NCBI RefSeq assembly: GCF_021245805.1
Contig: NZ_JAJJNF010000003.1
Span: 62,001 to 126,000, forward strand
Direction: 5' to 3'
Length of the DNA stretch: 64,000 bases
Origin: Mangrovimonas futianensis
GTDB lineage: Bacteria > Bacteroidota > Bacteroidia > Flavobacteriales > Flavobacteriaceae
Below the pieces are notes generated by a model that was not told the origin of the DNA, made no database searches, and saw only the letters and a program-made list of their open reading frames with translations. Positions 35,085 to 43,498 of the stretch are shown piece after piece; the first letter of the stretch is position 1; every line of letters starts with the position of its first letter. The position numbers and the translations under genes are program-made.

Positions 35085-36073
35085 TTGCTTAATTCTATTA
35101 GGGTTTCAAATTGTTCTCTAGCTGCGCCGCTTAATAGGGAGTCAACGGCTTCATCAAAGCCATCTTGGATGGAGCATCCTTTGGCGGTTGAAATAGCCAA
35201 AGCGGCATTTGCACAGACCACATTATTTTGGGCTTCGGTACCTTGTCCCATAATAATATGTTCAAAGATTTTTGCCGAACTTTCTATGGTTTCTCCACCG
35301 TGAATTGTGGATTGGTCATATCTTGGAGAATAAAAATGCTCTGGTGTTAAAATCAATTCTTCTTGATTTTTGACTATTTTGGCATCACTGGTCAGTGAAA
35401 TTTCATCATAGCCATCCATGGCATGAACGATGCAGTAATTTTTATCTGAATTTTCATAAAGGTAACTGTACAGCCTTAGTAATTCCAAGCTAAAAACTCC
35501 TACTAATTGGTTCTTTGGAAAGGCTGGATTCACCATAGGACCTAGCATATTGAAAAAGGTTTTGACGCCTAATTCCCGTCTGATGGGCGCCACGTGTTTC
35601 ATAGCGGGATGGAAAAGTGGGGCATGCAAAACACAAATATTCGCTTTGTCTAAACAGGTTTTTAAAAAATCAATATCACTACTGAATTTGATTCCGAAGT
35701 ATTCCAACACATTACTGGATCCCGAAACAGATGATACACCATAGTTACCATGTTTAGTCACAGGAATTCCAGCGCCAGCAGTTACAAAGGACGCCAGTGT
35801 TGAGATATTGAATGTGTTTTTTCCATCACCACCAGTACCACATAAATCAATGGTGTTGTATCCTTCCAATTCTACTGGAATGCACAACTCTAATAAGGCG
35901 TCTCTAAACCCTTGCAGCTCCTCAACGGTGATGGTACGCATCATGTAAACGGTCAAGAAGGAAGCAATTTGGCTTTGGTTGTAATCACCTTTTGAAATGT
36001 TCACCAAGACTTGTTTGGCCTCTTCTGTTGAGATGCTCTCTTGGTTGATCAATCTATTTAAAATGTTTTTCAT
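35081..36073 (-). CDS. trpD: Anthranilate phosphoribosyltransferase
   Basis: A 330-residue enzyme that joins anthranilate to PRPP. The PRPP-binding GTGGDGKNTFNIST, the KHGNYGVSSVSGSSNVLE loop and NMLGPMVNPA are all present. The protein is not fused to TrpG. It follows trpG by one base and overlaps trpC by four, in a compact polycistronic arrangement. Confidence 0.95.
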   Translation of the reverse strand: MKNILNRLINQESISTEEAKQVLVNISKGDYNQSQIASFLTVYMMRTITVEELQGFRDALLELCIPVELEGYNTIDLCGTGGDGKNTFNISTLASFVTAGAGIPVTKHGNYGVSSVSGSSNVLEYFGIKFSSDIDFLKTCLDKANICVLHAPLFHPAMKHVAPIRRELGVKTFFNMLGPMVNPAFPKNQLVGVFSLELLRLYSYLYENSDKNYCIVHAMDGYDEISLTSDAKIVKNQEELILTPEHFYSPRYDQSTIHGGETIESSAKIFEHIIMGQGTEAQNNVVCANAALAISTAKGCSIQDGFDEAVDSLLSGAAREQFETLIELSK

Positions 36074-36074
36074 C

Positions 36075-36641
36075 TTAACTATTTATCCAGTTTTTCAACA
36101 TGTCTTTACCGTTTGGTGTTAATACGGATTCGGGGTGAAATTGGACCCCTTTAACATCAAGGGTTTTGTGTCTTAGTGACATGATTTGTCCGTTTTCGTC
36201 AAATGAAGTAGCTTCCAATTCATCTGGAAGCTCATTGATTACCACCCACGAATGATACCGGCCTACTTCCATTTGCTTTGGTAGATTCTTGAAAATAGGT
36301 TCGTCATCCACACAAACATCAATGGTGGTAGCGACACCATGATAAACGGTGTCCAAATTTTGTAAACTACCACCAAAAACCTCGCCTATGGCTTGCTGTC
36401 CCAAACAAACCCCGAAAATACTTTTGGAGTTGGCATAAGTCTTTATAATATCCTTTAATAGGCCTGCTTCATCGGGAATGCCTGGGCCAGGGGATAATAG
36501 GATCTTTTCAAAGGGTTCTACTTCTTCTAATGTTAATTGGTCATTTCTTTTGACTGTCACATCACAATCCAAATCCTCTAAATAGTGCACCAAGTTATAA
36601 GTGAAACTATCGTAATTATCTATGACTAAAATCTTTTTCAT
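36075..36641 (-). CDS. trpG: Anthranilate synthase glutamine amidotransferase component
   Basis: A 188-residue class I amidotransferase that supplies ammonia to TrpE. The catalytic nucleophile is Cys79 in GVCLGQQ, with the His-Glu pair in VQFHPESVLT, and the oxyanion-side motif LLSPGPGIPDEAG is present. In some bacteria such a protein is shared with folate synthesis (PabA). Its place between trpE and trpD supports a Trp role, but dual use cannot be excluded. Confidence 0.93.
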   Translation of the reverse strand: MKKILVIDNYDSFTYNLVHYLEDLDCDVTVKRNDQLTLEEVEPFEKILLSPGPGIPDEAGLLKDIIKTYANSKSIFGVCLGQQAIGEVFGGSLQNLDTVYHGVATTIDVCVDDEPIFKNLPKQMEVGRYHSWVVINELPDELEATSFDENGQIMSLRHKTLDVKGVQFHPESVLTPNGKDMLKNWINS

Positions 36642-36642
36642 T

Positions 36643-38055
36643 TTATAAGGTTTCTGCTAGTTCGATGGCTTTTGTTAAAGCACCAAGTTTGTTATACACT
36701 TCCTGTAATTCTTGGTCTGGATTGGATTTTGATACCAGGCCAGCACCAGCCTGCCAATGTAATTCATGGTTTTTGCTTAAAAAGGTCCGGATCATGATGG
36801 CGTGGTTGAAATTACCTTGGAAGTCCATGAAACCTATGGCACCACCATAAAACTCTCTGCTTGTTTTTTCATATTGTTCTATTAATTGCATAGCGCGGTG
36901 TTTAGGAGCACCACTAAGGGTACCTGCAGGAAAAGTATCGGCGACTACCTCCATGGTAGTTGATTCTTTATCTTTCATGCTAGTTACTTTACTTACTAAA
37001 TGAATCACATGGGAGAAAAATTGAACTTCTCGATAGGTTTCAACTTGCACTTGACGACCATGTCGGCTTAGGTCATTTCTAGCCAAATCTACCAACATCA
37101 CATGTTCGCTATTTTCTTTTTGGTCTTCTGATAGTTTTTTGGCTAACTCGGCATCTTGTTCATCATTTCCGGTTCTTCTAAAGGTGCCCGCAATGGGATG
37201 AATTTCTGCTTTTCCTTCCTTGACGATAAGTTGCGCCTCTGGCGAACTTCCGAAGATCTTAAAGTCACCATAGTCAAAATAAAAGAGATAGGGGGAAGGA
37301 TTGATACTTCTTAAAGCCCGATACACATTGAATTCATCACCTTTGAACCTTTGAGTGAACTTTTTGGATAGCACAAGCTGAAAAACGTCACCTCGCGCAC
37401 AATGTTTTTTTGCTAGTTCCACATGACCTTTATATTCGTCATCGGTTAAATTGGATTGGGTTTCACCGTCTGGTTGGAATGAAAAAGAGGTAAAGTTTTT
37501 AGATTGTATGGCATGATGGATTTCGTCAATGTTGTTTTCTGAATTAAAACAATGAGCAAAAATATAGGCCTCATTCTTAAAGTGATTGATTGCAATGATA
37601 TTTTGGTAAACAGCATAAAAAACATCAGGAATACCTAACGTCCCTTCTTTTTTTGAAATATCAACGTCTTCAAAATAAGTCACGGCATCATAAGCCATAT
37701 AACCGAAAATGCCATTATTAATAAATTTAAAATGGGTATCAGAGTTGACTCGAAAACGTCTAGTGAATTTGTGAATCTTCTCAGAAACTTGGGTTTCTTT
37801 GTCAATTTTAGAAGACATTTGACTGCCATCTGGGAAGGTTTCTGTGATTTCGTGGTTTTGAATTTTAAAGGTGGCGATTGGGTTGCAACAGATGTATGAG
37901 AAACTGTTGTCATTGGTATGGTAATCACTACTTTCCAATAAAATGCTTTTAGGATATTTATCCCTAAGCTTTAGGTAAATGCTCACAGGGGTAATGGTGT
38001 CTGCGAGGATTTTTTTGTAATGGGTGTAAAGGCTGAATTTCTTCATTTTTTTCAA
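36643..38055 (-). CDS. trpE: Anthranilate synthase component I
   Basis: A 470-residue chorismate-using enzyme, first committed step of tryptophan synthesis. The N-terminal LLESS (39-43) corresponds to the Trp feedback-binding element of TrpE. The C-terminal chorismate-binding domain has SPEAQLIVKEG, HPIAGTFRRTG, DLARNDLSRHG, PAGTLSGAPKHRAM and GGAIGFMDFQG. The ATG at 38055 and another three codons later are both possible. An attenuator lies directly upstream, so expression should respond to charged tRNA-Trp as well as to feedback inhibition. Confidence 0.95.
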   Translation of the reverse strand: MKKMKKFSLYTHYKKILADTITPVSIYLKLRDKYPKSILLESSDYHTNDNSFSYICCNPIATFKIQNHEITETFPDGSQMSSKIDKETQVSEKIHKFTRRFRVNSDTHFKFINNGIFGYMAYDAVTYFEDVDISKKEGTLGIPDVFYAVYQNIIAINHFKNEAYIFAHCFNSENNIDEIHHAIQSKNFTSFSFQPDGETQSNLTDDEYKGHVELAKKHCARGDVFQLVLSKKFTQRFKGDEFNVYRALRSINPSPYLFYFDYGDFKIFGSSPEAQLIVKEGKAEIHPIAGTFRRTGNDEQDAELAKKLSEDQKENSEHVMLVDLARNDLSRHGRQVQVETYREVQFFSHVIHLVSKVTSMKDKESTTMEVVADTFPAGTLSGAPKHRAMQLIEQYEKTSREFYGGAIGFMDFQGNFNHAIMIRTFLSKNHELHWQAGAGLVSKSNPDQELQEVYNKLGALTKAIELAETL

Positions 38056-38087
38056 TTAAAAAAGGCTTGTCGTGAAGACAAGCCTTT
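38056..38087 (-). terminator. trp attenuator terminator
   Basis: On the minus strand AAAGGCTTGTC (38087-38077) pairs with GACAAGCCTTT (38071-38061) around a five-base loop and runs into Ts just before the trpE ATG. The loop side contains CTTCACGA, complementary to TCGTGAAG at the end of the leader reading frame, which allows a competing antiterminator. Confidence 0.88.
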
Positions 38088-38117
38088 ATATTTTTAGATA
38101 AATATACAATAGGAGAT

Positions 38118-38180
38118 CTACTTCACGAAGTTTGATTTTCGGAAGCTCCACCACCAATTGTTATTTAATAAATGTTTCAT
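38118..38180 (-). CDS. trpL: trp operon leader peptide
   Basis: A 20-residue open frame ending in TAG, 62 bases upstream of trpE. It reads MKHLLNNNWWWSFRK and then SNFVK, with three consecutive TGG tryptophan codons. The RNA after the third Trp codon (GGAGCTTC) can pair with GAAG and CTCC at the end of the frame, giving a 1:2 hairpin. TCGTGAAG from the same region can instead pair with the terminator loop. A ribosome stalled on the Trp codons would mask the first arm and favour antitermination. This is the classical leader-peptide design, inferred here from sequence alone. Confidence 0.88.
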   Translation of the reverse strand: MKHLLNNNWWWSFRKSNFVK

Positions 38181-38198
38181 TCTCTTTGAAATAGAGTT

Positions 38199-38228
38199 CA
38201 AAGATAGAAATCCTAAATTGATTTTCAA
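38199..38228 (-). promoter_or_regulatory. Promoter of the trp operon
   Basis: On the minus strand TTG (38228-38226), a 19-base spacer and TATCTTTG (38206-38199) match the Bacteroidetes consensus perfectly. The leader ATG lies 18 bases downstream, so the leader RNA starts immediately before trpL. Confidence 0.8.
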
Positions 38229-38356
38229 ATAGTTTTGATTTTTTTATGATGAGGGGATTACTTGTTATGGAATCTTGCAATTCAAATATTATGGGTATTT
38301 TATAATCTTTTGTTAAAAACCAAAGTCTCCTTAAATACCCTTGTTAACTTTAACTT

Positions 38357-38905
38357 ATGAATAAAATGATCTTAATGATTGGTTTGGTACTTGCCTTCGG
38401 TTGCAAGGAGAACCAATCGTCTCATCCTGAATCTTCTGTCGATGAGGTTCCGGCGGTTGAAGAAACTAAAGTTGAAAGTCCAGAAGTGGCTTTGGAGATC
38501 TACGATTTTGATGGTCTCGAGAGTCTTTTGAATAAAAAGGATGAAAAGACGTATGTGGTAAATTTTTGGGCGACTTGGTGTGTGCCTTGTGTCAAAGAGC
38601 TTCCTCATTTCGAGGAATTAAATCAAAAATATAAAGATGAGGATGTGGAAGTACTTTTGGTGAGCTTGGATTTTCCAAACCAATATGATAGTAAATTGAA
38701 GCCGTTTATCCAAGAGAAAAAGCTGACCTCTCAAGTGGTTGCTTTGAACGACCCTGATATGAACACATGGATTCCTAAAGTGGATGAAGGTTGGTCTGGC
38801 GCTATTCCCGCAACAGTTATCTATAATAAGGAAACCAGAAAATTCTTTGAGAAATCATTTACGCTTGAAGAATTGGAGAATGAACTAAAACCTTTTTTAA
38901 ACTAA
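38357..38905 (+). CDS. TlpA-like thioredoxin-fold lipoprotein
   Basis: A 182-residue predicted lipoprotein. Lipobox LAFGC places the acylated cysteine at residue 16, followed by an acidic Glu/Pro-rich linker and a thioredoxin-like domain (about 50-182). The active site is WCVPC in VNFWATWCVPCVKELPHFEE, and GAIPATVIYN carries the cis-proline. It should act as a membrane-tethered periplasmic thiol-disulfide oxidoreductase. A second thioredoxin-fold gene begins seven bases after the stop, in an apparent operon. Confidence 0.88.
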   Translation: MNKMILMIGLVLAFGCKENQSSHPESSVDEVPAVEETKVESPEVALEIYDFDGLESLLNKKDEKTYVVNFWATWCVPCVKELPHFEELNQKYKDEDVEVLLVSLDFPNQYDSKLKPFIQEKKLTSQVVALNDPDMNTWIPKVDEGWSGAIPATVIYNKETRKFFEKSFTLEELENELKPFLN

Positions 38906-38912
38906 AATACCT

Positions 38913-39524
38913 ATGAAAACTTTACAAACTTTATTAGTAATGGTGGCTTTCGTCGCCTTATCTGCTTTCACCATAAAGAGTGATAGCGATGGTTATAAAA
39001 TTGGCGATATGGCGACCGATTTTGAACTAGAGAATATTGATGGGACTATGGTCTCTTTATCTGATTACAAAGACGCCAAAGGATTTATTGTTGTTTTTAC
39101 TTGTAATACCTGCCCATATGCCATCGCTTATGAAGATCGAATTATCGCTTTAGACAAGAAATATGCATCAAAAGGGTATCCTGTTATTGCTATTATGCCC
39201 AACAATACCGATGTGAAACCAGGAGATAGTATGGAAGAAATGAAAGCAAGAGCCAAAGCCAAAGGCTACACCTTTCCTTACTTAATGGATAAAGGACAAA
39301 AAATTTATCCACAATACGGCGCTACCAAAACACCTCATGTTTATGTGCTACAAAAAACTTCAAAAGGAAATGAAGTTAAATATATTGGAGCTATCGATGA
39401 TAATTTCCAAGATGCGAACGCTGTGAACCAAAAGTATGTTGAAGATGCAGTTGATGCTCTTTTAGCTGGAAAAGAAATTAAAGAAAAGACCACAAGAGCT
39501 ATTGGTTGTACCATTAAGGTGTAG
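38913..39524 (+). CDS. Secreted thioredoxin/AhpC-TSA family protein
   Basis: A 203-residue protein with a signal peptide (first about 20 residues, LSAFTIKS) and a redoxin domain. The redox motif is CNTC in VVFTCNTCPYAIAYEDR, and a cis-proline-like TKTPHVYVL lies downstream. The extended motif GYTFPYLMDKGQKIYPQYGA fits the AhpC/TSA group seen often in Bacteroidetes. A C-terminal cysteine (AIGCTIKV) is also present. Partner substrates are unknown. Cotranscription with the TlpA-like lipoprotein is likely. Confidence 0.85.
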   Translation: MKTLQTLLVMVAFVALSAFTIKSDSDGYKIGDMATDFELENIDGTMVSLSDYKDAKGFIVVFTCNTCPYAIAYEDRIIALDKKYASKGYPVIAIMPNNTDVKPGDSMEEMKARAKAKGYTFPYLMDKGQKIYPQYGATKTPHVYVLQKTSKGNEVKYIGAIDDNFQDANAVNQKYVEDAVDALLAGKEIKEKTTRAIGCTIKV

Positions 39525-39550
39525 CTAAAGTGAATGTTTAGTGAGCTTTA

Positions 39551-39586
39551 AAAAATCCGAGGGGTACTAACTCTTCGGATTTTTTC
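39551..39586 (+). terminator. Terminator after the redoxin pair
   Basis: AAAATCCGAGGGG pairs with CTCTTCGGATTTT (two G-T pairs) around a short loop, then Ts. Confidence 0.8.
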
Positions 39587-39640
39587 GTTAATATTTCGGA
39601 AGAAACATTAATTTTGTTCCAAACCTTTTTAAACAAACAT

Positions 39641-39958
39641 ATGGCAGATCTATCACAAGAAGCGTGGATGGAGCAATTATCGCATGATGAAAATGCAGTG
39701 ATCTTAGATGTAAGAACCGAAGAAGAATTAGAGGAGTTAGGTATGATTCCTAATGCTCTACATTTGGATATTTACGAGTCACAGGAATTCATGGATGAAA
39801 TTCAAAAATTTGATAAAAATAAATCCTACTATATCTATTGCCGTTCTGGGGTTAGAAGCGGGCAAGCTTGTTCCATTTTAAACCAAATAGGTATTGATAA
39901 AGCCTACAACCTTTTGGGTGGTTTTATAGAATGGGAAGGTGATGTAGTAACAAAGTAA
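39641..39958 (+). CDS. Cytoplasmic rhodanese-like protein
   Basis: A 105-residue single-domain rhodanese. It has the N-terminal VILDVRTEEELEELGMIPNA and the active-site cysteine in IYCRSGVRSGQA, with the usual six-residue loop of sulfurtransferases that carry persulfide sulfur. There is no signal peptide. A TTG upstream at 39614 extends the frame, but the ATG at 39641 gives the complete domain. The next rhodanese begins just downstream. Confidence 0.87.
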   Translation: MADLSQEAWMEQLSHDENAVILDVRTEEELEELGMIPNALHLDIYESQEFMDEIQKFDKNKSYYIYCRSGVRSGQACSILNQIGIDKAYNLLGGFIEWEGDVVTK

Positions 39959-39964
39959 TTGGTT

Positions 39965-40363
39965 ATGAAAAAATGGGTATTCCTTTTCCTGATGTCAATT
40001 TTGTTGGCAGTGTCAGGCTGTATTAATGAAAATTATGACGGAATAGAGGAAATTAGCACGGAAGAAATGCAAACTTTACTGGAAATGGATGATGTGCAAC
40101 TATTGGATGTCAGAACACCCGAGGAGTTTGACGAAGGCTTTATTGCTGGTGCCCAAAATATTGATTTTGAATCGGAAACCTTTAATGAGGATATTCAAAA
40201 ACTAGACAAAACAAAACCTGTAATTCTTTATTGCCGCACCGGAGGCAGAAGCGCTAGATGCGCCAAAAAGATGATAGAAGCTGGATTTGTAAAAGTCTAT
40301 GATTTGGACGGCGGTATTTCGGCATGGGAGCACGAAGGCTTAAAAGTCATTTTACCAGAATAA
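39965..40363 (+). CDS. Periplasmic rhodanese-like lipoprotein
   Basis: A 132-residue predicted lipoprotein with signal sequence KKWVFLFLMSILLAVSGC, the lipobox cysteine near residue 19. A rhodanese domain follows: QLLDVRTPEEFDEGFIAGA, then the active-site cysteine in LYCRTGGRSARCAKKM. It begins six bases after the cytoplasmic rhodanese stop, using ATG 39965 and not the TTG two codons earlier. The pair may pass sulfur in two compartments, which is inference. Confidence 0.87.
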   Translation: MKKWVFLFLMSILLAVSGCINENYDGIEEISTEEMQTLLEMDDVQLLDVRTPEEFDEGFIAGAQNIDFESETFNEDIQKLDKTKPVILYCRTGGRSARCAKKMIEAGFVKVYDLDGGISAWEHEGLKVILPE

Positions 40364-40536
40364 TTTTTTCCCTGATTTATAGAATGGAAAATAGTTTGTA
40401 AATCATACATGTGTTTTTTGGATTCTACATTTCATAAGAAACTCTTAATTCTAATGCCTATTTTGAAATCTATTTTTACCTTTTAGACGTATAAACTTAT
40501 TAATTAACAGGAACTAAAGATTTCAAATCCTATTTT

Positions 40537-42786
40537 GTGAATAAAAAAACTAGAGCTAACAAAAAAAAATGGCTTTCCAAACTTCTTAAGATAATTGGTG
40601 CCTTGGCACTGTTTTCATTACTTTTTTTTCTAAGTATTTATGTGGGATTATGGGGTAGCCTACCCTCAAAGAAGGATTTAAAGAATTTCAAACAAGCAGA
40701 GGCTAGTATTGTATTTGATCACAATCAAAAAATCCTAGGGAAATATTTTGTTTTTGATAGGCAGATTGTCAAATATGAGGACTTGCCAAAATATCTAGTG
40801 GATGGATTGGTAGCGACCGAGGACGCTAGATTCTACGACCATCATGGTATTGACTATACCAGTTTTTTTAGGGTGGCCTTCAAAAGTATTTTGATGCAAG
40901 ATGCATCGAGTGGTGGAGGTAGTACTATCACACAGCAATTAGCCAAAAATTTATTTGGTCGCAAGAGCTATGGGCCATTTTCAATGCCAGTTAATAAAAT
41001 AAAGGAGATGATTACTGCCTCTCGCATTGAAGAGGTTTACAGTAAAGCAGAAATTATTGAACTCTACCTGAATACTGTCCCATTTAGTGAGAATACCTTT
41101 GGTATTGAGAGTGCTTCCCAAAAATTTTTTAATACCAACACCCAAAACCTTAGCTTATCAGAGGCAGCTACATTAGTGGGTACTTTAAAAGCTAATCACA
41201 GCTACAACCCTAGATTGTTTCCAGAAAGAAGTCAGCTGAGAAGGGATGTTGTTCTTCAGCAAATGGAAAAATACGGTTACATCGATGAAATCAAGAGACA
41301 GGAAGTTAGTAACCAACCGCTGGAAATTGATTATCATAAATTTTCATATAATGAAGGCTTAGGCTCTTATTTTAGAGAGCATGTAAGGCTTGAGGCGGAA
41401 GCTATTTTGGATTCTATCAAAAACGAAAATGGATCATCTTATAATTTGTACACCGATGGGTTGAAAATTACTACCACCCTGGATAATGGCATGCAAACCT
41501 ATGCAGAACGGGCTACAGATAAGCACATGGGAAAATTGCAACAACAGTTTGAGGCTTCTTATGGAAATTCAGCACCTTGGATTACGGATGAAAAGCTATT
41601 AAATCAATTGGTGAAAAATCTTCCCAAGTATAAGGAACTTCAGAAAAAAGGATTATCTGAATCACAAATTTTAGATTCTCTTAAAAGAAAGGAAAAGAAA
41701 TCTCTTTTCACCCTTGAGGGAGATACCATTATGGAGGTGTCAACCATTGATAGTTTAAAACACTATCTCAAGTTTTTAAATGCTGGTTTTGTGGCCTTAG
41801 ATCCACATACGGGAGCAGTAAGGGCTTATGTGGGGGGTATCAACTTTGAGCATTTTAAATATGATCATGTGAGTATGGGAAAGCGACAAGTGGGTTCTAC
41901 CTTTAAACCAATTGTCTATACGGCAGCCATAGAAAATGGAATGGATCCGTGCACTTATTTCTCTATTAAGGAAGTAACATATACGGATCAAGAAGGATGG
42001 ACTCCTTCAAATGCCTCTAAAGATGAGAATGATCCTCATATGAATTACTCTTTAGAAAAAGCCTTAAGTCATTCGGTTAATACGATTGCCGTTAAAGTTT
42101 TGGATGAGGTGGGTATACTGCCTGTAGTGCAGCTTGCAGAAAATATGGGAATAACCTCCGAATTGCCAGAAGTCCCTTCGTTGGCCTTAGGAACAGCAGA
42201 ACTTTCACTTCTTGAGTTGTCTACTGCCTATACCGGATTTGCAAATTCCAATGTTTCGGTGAAACCATATTTTATTAATAAAATAGAAGATAGATCAGGA
42301 ACTGTTTTATATGAGTATAGGCCTGAAGCTTCTTTTCAACCGGCTTATTCAGACAGAACCAGAGAAACCATGATAGAGTTTATGAAGTCTACTGTAAATG
42401 AAGGGACCGCCAGACGTCTTCGCTCAACCTATGGTTTAAAGAATGATATCGCAGGTAAAACGGGAACTACACAGGATAATAAAGATGGTTGGTTTGTTGG
42501 GATTACGCCCAATTTAATTATGGCATCTTGGGTAGGAAATGACCACCATCAAATAGGTTTTAAAACAACAGCTATAGGACAAGGTGCCAACTCGGCTTTG
42601 CCTATTGTTGCTAATTTTTTAGTTGAGTTGAATAATGACCGAGACTATCGAACTTATACTTTGGCTCAATTTAATGCTCCTTCAAAAGAAGTCTTGGAAT
42701 CTTTGGACTGTAATCCCGAAAAGCGAGATGGGTTTTTTAAACGTCTTTTTGGGAAAAAGAAAAAAGAAAAAGAGTTTGGAAAATAG
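40537..42786 (+). CDS. Penicillin-binding protein 1A (transglycosylase/transpeptidase)
   Basis: A 749-residue bifunctional class A PBP that polymerises glycan strands and cross-links peptides. A short basic cytoplasmic tail is followed by a membrane helix (about 18-38) and a GT51 domain with the catalytic glutamate in ATEDARFYDHHGID and GGSTITQQLAKNLF. The transpeptidase domain has its active serine in GSTFKP, then SVN and KTGTTQDNKDGWF. The C-terminus is basic (KRLFGKKKKEKEF). The start is GTG at 40537, giving the usual lysine-rich N-terminus. Confidence 0.93.
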   Translation: MNKKTRANKKKWLSKLLKIIGALALFSLLFFLSIYVGLWGSLPSKKDLKNFKQAEASIVFDHNQKILGKYFVFDRQIVKYEDLPKYLVDGLVATEDARFYDHHGIDYTSFFRVAFKSILMQDASSGGGSTITQQLAKNLFGRKSYGPFSMPVNKIKEMITASRIEEVYSKAEIIELYLNTVPFSENTFGIESASQKFFNTNTQNLSLSEAATLVGTLKANHSYNPRLFPERSQLRRDVVLQQMEKYGYIDEIKRQEVSNQPLEIDYHKFSYNEGLGSYFREHVRLEAEAILDSIKNENGSSYNLYTDGLKITTTLDNGMQTYAERATDKHMGKLQQQFEASYGNSAPWITDEKLLNQLVKNLPKYKELQKKGLSESQILDSLKRKEKKSLFTLEGDTIMEVSTIDSLKHYLKFLNAGFVALDPHTGAVRAYVGGINFEHFKYDHVSMGKRQVGSTFKPIVYTAAIENGMDPCTYFSIKEVTYTDQEGWTPSNASKDENDPHMNYSLEKALSHSVNTIAVKVLDEVGILPVVQLAENMGITSELPEVPSLALGTAELSLLELSTAYTGFANSNVSVKPYFINKIEDRSGTVLYEYRPEASFQPAYSDRTRETMIEFMKSTVNEGTARRLRSTYGLKNDIAGKTGTTQDNKDGWFVGITPNLIMASWVGNDHHQIGFKTTAIGQGANSALPIVANFLVELNNDRDYRTYTLAQFNAPSKEVLESLDCNPEKRDGFFKRLFGKKKKEKEFGK

Positions 42787-43044
42787 AACGACTTCAAACT
42801 GATGGCGACAAAATATTGACTGTAAATGATTGATTTTTAAATGATAATATTTGTTTTTTAGATAATCGTTTTGTCGTTAAATTAATTGAAAATGCTCCAT
42901 ATTAAAAATTTTAACCTATATTTATCCTTACCCAGAAGTTAATCCGAATTGAAAAGTACGTTTATTAGATGATAAAAAATTTGGAATAGAATAAATTCCA
43001 GAATGAGACGTTTTTAATGAAGATTAACCCAAATCTACTACCAA

Positions 43045-43383
43045 ATGAAGAACCTACTATTTTTGTTAATACCCTTTTGGGTATGCGGACAAAGTTATGT
43101 CATGCCGAATGTAAACGGTAAGGGGATAACGACTGATGTTATGAACGATACCTTGAAAATTACAAGTCTTACCAAAATCAAGGATGTAGAAATTTTTAGT
43201 GACGAATTTAATTATGAGGTACAAGTCAATGCCAATAAAATTGATATACCAATAGATAAAATGCCTATAGGTAGACATGCCTTAAGCATCATGGTTGGAA
43301 GAAGAATGATTATATATTGGCTAGTTGTGGACGGCATTTTGGAACCCAAAGGAGCTGTTACATATATGACTGATGATGATTAA
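43045..43383 (+). CDS. Small secreted hypothetical protein
   Basis: A 112-residue protein with an N-terminal signal peptide (KNLLFLLIPFWVCGQS). The mature part, about 95 residues, is beta-rich (DTLKITSLTKIKDVEIFSD, later YEVQVNANKIDIPIDKMPIG) and ends acidic (YMTDDD). I do not recognise a family. Spacing leaves it alone between PBP1A and a convergent gene, with its own terminator downstream. Confidence 0.65.
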   Translation: MKNLLFLLIPFWVCGQSYVMPNVNGKGITTDVMNDTLKITSLTKIKDVEIFSDEFNYEVQVNANKIDIPIDKMPIGRHALSIMVGRRMIIYWLVVDGILEPKGAVTYMTDDD

Positions 43384-43410
43384 AAAAACTGAAAGGAATT
43401 ATGATACTCA

Positions 43411-43439
43411 AACCCTGTAACTATGTTGCAGGGTTTTTT
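43411..43439 (+). terminator. Terminator after the small secreted protein gene
   Basis: AACCCTGTAA pairs with TTGCAGGGTT around CTATG (one mismatch), followed by Ts. Confidence 0.82.
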
Positions 43440-43498
43440 ATAGATACTATTAAAATGCTTTCACACTTCTGAAAGAAAAATCAAAAACAAATGATTTT

